Assembly: GCA_012031475.1 (NCBI GenBank)
Contig: JAAUTJ010000244.1
Coordinates: 1 to 7,100 of the forward strand
Reading direction: 5' to 3'
DNA: 7,100 nt
Origin: Leptolyngbyaceae cyanobacterium SM1_3_5
GTDB lineage: Bacteria; Cyanobacteriota; Cyanobacteriia; Elainellales; Elainellaceae
Of the stretch, positions 6,357 through 7,100 are shown piece by piece. The position numbers and the translations under genes were made by a program. Each line of letters opens with the position of its first letter. Position 1 is the stretch's first letter. The notes below the pieces were generated by a model. That model worked only from the letters and a program-made list of their open reading frames with translations. It did not search any database and had not been told where the DNA came from.

Positions 6357-6677
6357 ATGGCAGGCGAAGTTAGAAAAACAATTCGATTCACTCAAGAAAC
6401 CTGGGAACTAATTGGTGCAGAAATGAAGGCGACTGGTTTAACCATGACCGCGATCGCCGAATTTGCAGTGACAGCATACCTACAGCCCACTGAAAATCAC
6501 GACGATCGCTACCAAGAACTTGTCCGCCCGCATCGAAGCGATCGAACAGCGCTTAGGCATGTCGCGTCAGTAGCTCTCGCAAATCATTCAGCAAATCTGT
6601 CAGCCGCCGAATATCTTCTTCTAACACTTCCGGGCGATCGGGGTTTAAGCGAATCACGGTTTCATACACAATATTGA
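6357..6677 (+). CDS. Small ribbon-helix-helix DNA-binding protein, apparently frameshifted
   Basis: The first 46 codons read as a ribbon-helix-helix (CopG/Arc-like) domain: beta strand RKTIRFT (6-12), helix A QETWELIGAEMKATG (13-27), helix B TMTAIAEFAVTAYL (29-42). Such proteins dimerise and bind short direct repeats, often as autorepressors or antitoxins. After PTE the open frame continues to 6677 with poor sequence (DRYQELVRPHRSD...) that runs antisense to a small minus-strand gene. Dropping one A from AAAA at 6493-6496 instead gives ITTIATKNLSARIEAIEQRL and a TAG at 6571-6573, making a tidy 71-residue protein with a helical tail. I therefore think the real or ancestral product is 6357-6573 and that the extra A is a mutation or a sequencing error. 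The start is well supported by GAGGGG. No toxin gene is recognised beside it. Confidence 0.6.
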   Translation: MAGEVRKTIRFTQETWELIGAEMKATGLTMTAIAEFAVTAYLQPTENHDDRYQELVRPHRSDRTALRHVASVALANHSANLSAAEYLLLTLPGDRGLSESRFHTQY

Positions 6678-6702
6678 GGTCGAGAACGACTTGAGGTTTC
6701 AT
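6553..6702 (-). CDS. 49-residue acidic helical protein, unknown function
   Basis: A short minus-strand ORF with an ATG at 6700-6702 and TAA at 6553-6555. It begins MKPQVVLDLNIVYETVIRLN, then NPDRP, then an amphipathic acidic helix LEEDIRRLTDLLNDLREL, ending LLTRHA. The hydrophobic pattern and ordinary codons suggest real coding. An in-frame TAG lies just upstream, so the start cannot be moved far. There is no clear Shine-Dalgarno sequence. Its 3' end converges on the RHH gene and overlaps its repaired end by 21 bases (6553-6573). Its 5' side carries two GACGTCTA repeats, the nearer only 4 bases before the ATG, so expression is probably controlled there. The size and acidity would suit an antitoxin or a small partner protein, but no family is recognised. 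Confidence 0.5.
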   Translation of the reverse strand: MKPQVVLDLNIVYETVIRLNPDRPEVLEEDIRRLTDLLNDLRELLTRHA

Positions 6703-6706
6703 AGAA

Positions 6707-6734
6707 GACGTCTAAATACGACAGTTGACGTCTA
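6707..6734 (-). promoter_or_regulatory. Two GACGTCTA direct repeats spaced 20 bp (likely operator)
   Basis: GACGTCTA occurs at 6707-6714 and 6727-6734, exactly 20 bp apart, about two helical turns. Each contains the palindrome GACGTC. They lie 4 and 24 bases upstream of the 49-residue ORF's start, where a bound protein would block transcription or ribosome loading. RHH proteins typically bind short repeats in phase like this, and an RHH gene is encoded next door, so it is a candidate regulator (inference). Confidence 0.45.
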
Positions 6735-6766
6735 TCAGAACTATCGCGATGTTTCCAAAAACGCAA

Positions 6767-6791
6767 GAGCGATCGCAAGTTGCGATCGCTC
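6767..6791. repeat. Perfect 12-bp-arm hairpin made of two HIP1 sites
   Basis: GAGCGATCGCAA (6767-6778), a single G, TTGCGATCGCTC (6780-6791). Each arm contains a full GCGATCGC. As RNA it would fold into a very stable GC-rich stem. Read on the minus strand it is followed after five bases by TTTTT (6757-6761), so it could terminate minus-strand transcription arriving from the gene at the right edge. The T-run is a little far from the stem for a classic terminator. Confidence 0.6.
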
Positions 6792-6873
6792 AATTCCATC
6801 TCAAAGCCCTTGGATAGGGGTTGGCGGTGTGGGTGTGGGTGAAACCCTTTAGCCTCCACTGGCTCGGAAACCA

Positions 6874-6892
6874 AAAGTTAAATCTTAACTTT
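6874..6892. repeat. Short A/T-rich inverted repeat
   Basis: AAAGTTAA (6874-6881), loop ATC, TTAACTTT (6885-6892). The arms are perfect but weakly pairing. On the plus strand the run after the stem is too short for a terminator. It may be a binding site or incidental. Confidence 0.35.
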
Positions 6893-6998
6893 GATGAATC
6901 CGTCCACCTCCAAAACACCAATCACCTCACACCATCCACCCTCCGCCAAACTCGATCGCCGCCCCTTCCAACTATCAAGAATCAGCAGCGATCGAACC

Positions 6999-7100
6999 CT
7001 ACATCTTGCCGTTCGTCATCACCTGTTGCAGATGATGACGAATTTCCTGCGCCAGTTCCATGTCTTGCTGCATCAGCTTTTGAAACAATTCAACACAAGG
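6999..7100 (-). CDS. C-terminal end of an unknown protein, cut by the window edge
   Basis: An open minus-strand frame enters from the right edge and ends with TAG at 6999-7001. The 33 visible residues are helical and Gln-rich: FQKLMQQDMELAQEIRHHLQ, then QVMTNGKM. The heptad-like spacing of hydrophobic residues suggests a coiled coil or helical hairpin. The start and most of the protein lie outside the window, so no function can be given. The GC-rich double-HIP1 hairpin 208 bases past the stop could be its terminator. Confidence 0.5.
   Translation of the reverse strand, partial: PCVELFQKLMQQDMELAQEIRHHLQQVMTNGKM

Larger units (their letters stand above)
6703..6998. other. Gap between two minus-strand genes
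   Basis: 296 bases with no convincing gene. An alternative minus-strand frame (ATG at 6797-6799 preceded by AAGGG, stop at 6662) would encode 45 residues but overlaps the better 49-residue ORF in another frame. The gap holds the GACGTCTA pair, the double-HIP1 hairpin, a GT-rich stretch GGTGTGGGTGTGGGTG (6826-6841) and an A/T-rich hairpin (6874-6892). The right part (6893-6998) is C-rich on the plus strand and featureless to the eye. Confidence 0.5.

Noticed and set aside
6658..6703. 9-bp direct repeat TATGAAACC on the minus strand (6695-6703 and 6658-6666)
   Set aside because: Short, at no significant spacing, and the second copy encodes Tyr-Glu-Thr within the 49-residue ORF; probably coincidence.
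6662..6799. 45-codon minus-strand frame (ATG 6797-6799, preceded by AAGGG) overlapping the 49-residue ORF
   Set aside because: It runs through the hairpin and the operator-like repeats, is very rich in Arg and Ser, and conflicts with the better 49-residue frame. The ribosome-site match keeps it possible but unlikely.
7014..7040. Inverted repeat CGTCATCA...TGATGACG at the right edge
   Set aside because: It lies inside the partial coding region and its arms are explained by codons for a helical segment (HH and MT); no sign of regulatory use.

Overview
The window looks like a cyanobacterial chromosome segment. The octamer GCGATCGC (HIP1), which is strongly over-represented in many cyanobacterial genomes, occurs about twenty times, inside genes and between them. 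The gene types also fit: a Ser/Thr kinase of the 'GTPGFMPDEQ' type, a multi-PAS sensor-like protein, and a conserved-looking unknown protein. The exact genus cannot be read from the sequence. There is no tRNA, rRNA, CRISPR array or recognisable transposase.

Layout, left to right. A complete eukaryotic-type Ser/Thr kinase with one C-terminal membrane anchor lies on the minus strand (24-1040). About 1.1 kb follows without a convincing gene (1041-2121). It holds direct and inverted repeats, one possible small minus-strand ORF and stop-interrupted coding-like stretches that may be relics. A plus-strand protein with three PAS domains (2122-3435) ends just where another PAS or an output domain would normally begin, so it appears truncated. 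A 393-base gap (3436-3828) carries a 17-bp tandem duplication and a long inverted repeat. A 397-residue protein of unknown function (3829-5022) and a 12-helix MFS efflux-type transporter (5117-6283) follow on the plus strand.

The right end (6300-7100) is a cluster of small genes. A ribbon-helix-helix protein on the plus strand has a good ribosome binding site and an extended -10 promoter, but it appears frameshifted at an AAAA run. A 49-residue acidic ORF on the minus strand converges on it and overlaps it. Two GACGTCTA direct repeats spaced exactly 20 bp sit in front of the 49-residue ORF, and a perfect 12-bp-arm hairpin made of two HIP1 sites lies further upstream. The C-terminus of a further minus-strand gene enters from the right edge.

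Nothing shows that the large genes form one pathway: they have different orientations and sizeable gaps, and probably separate promoters. The kinase and PAS protein both point to signal transduction. The part most worth a second look is the right-hand cluster, where a small DNA-binding protein, an overlapping convergent small ORF and operator-like direct repeats could form a compact regulatory unit. That functional link is inference.
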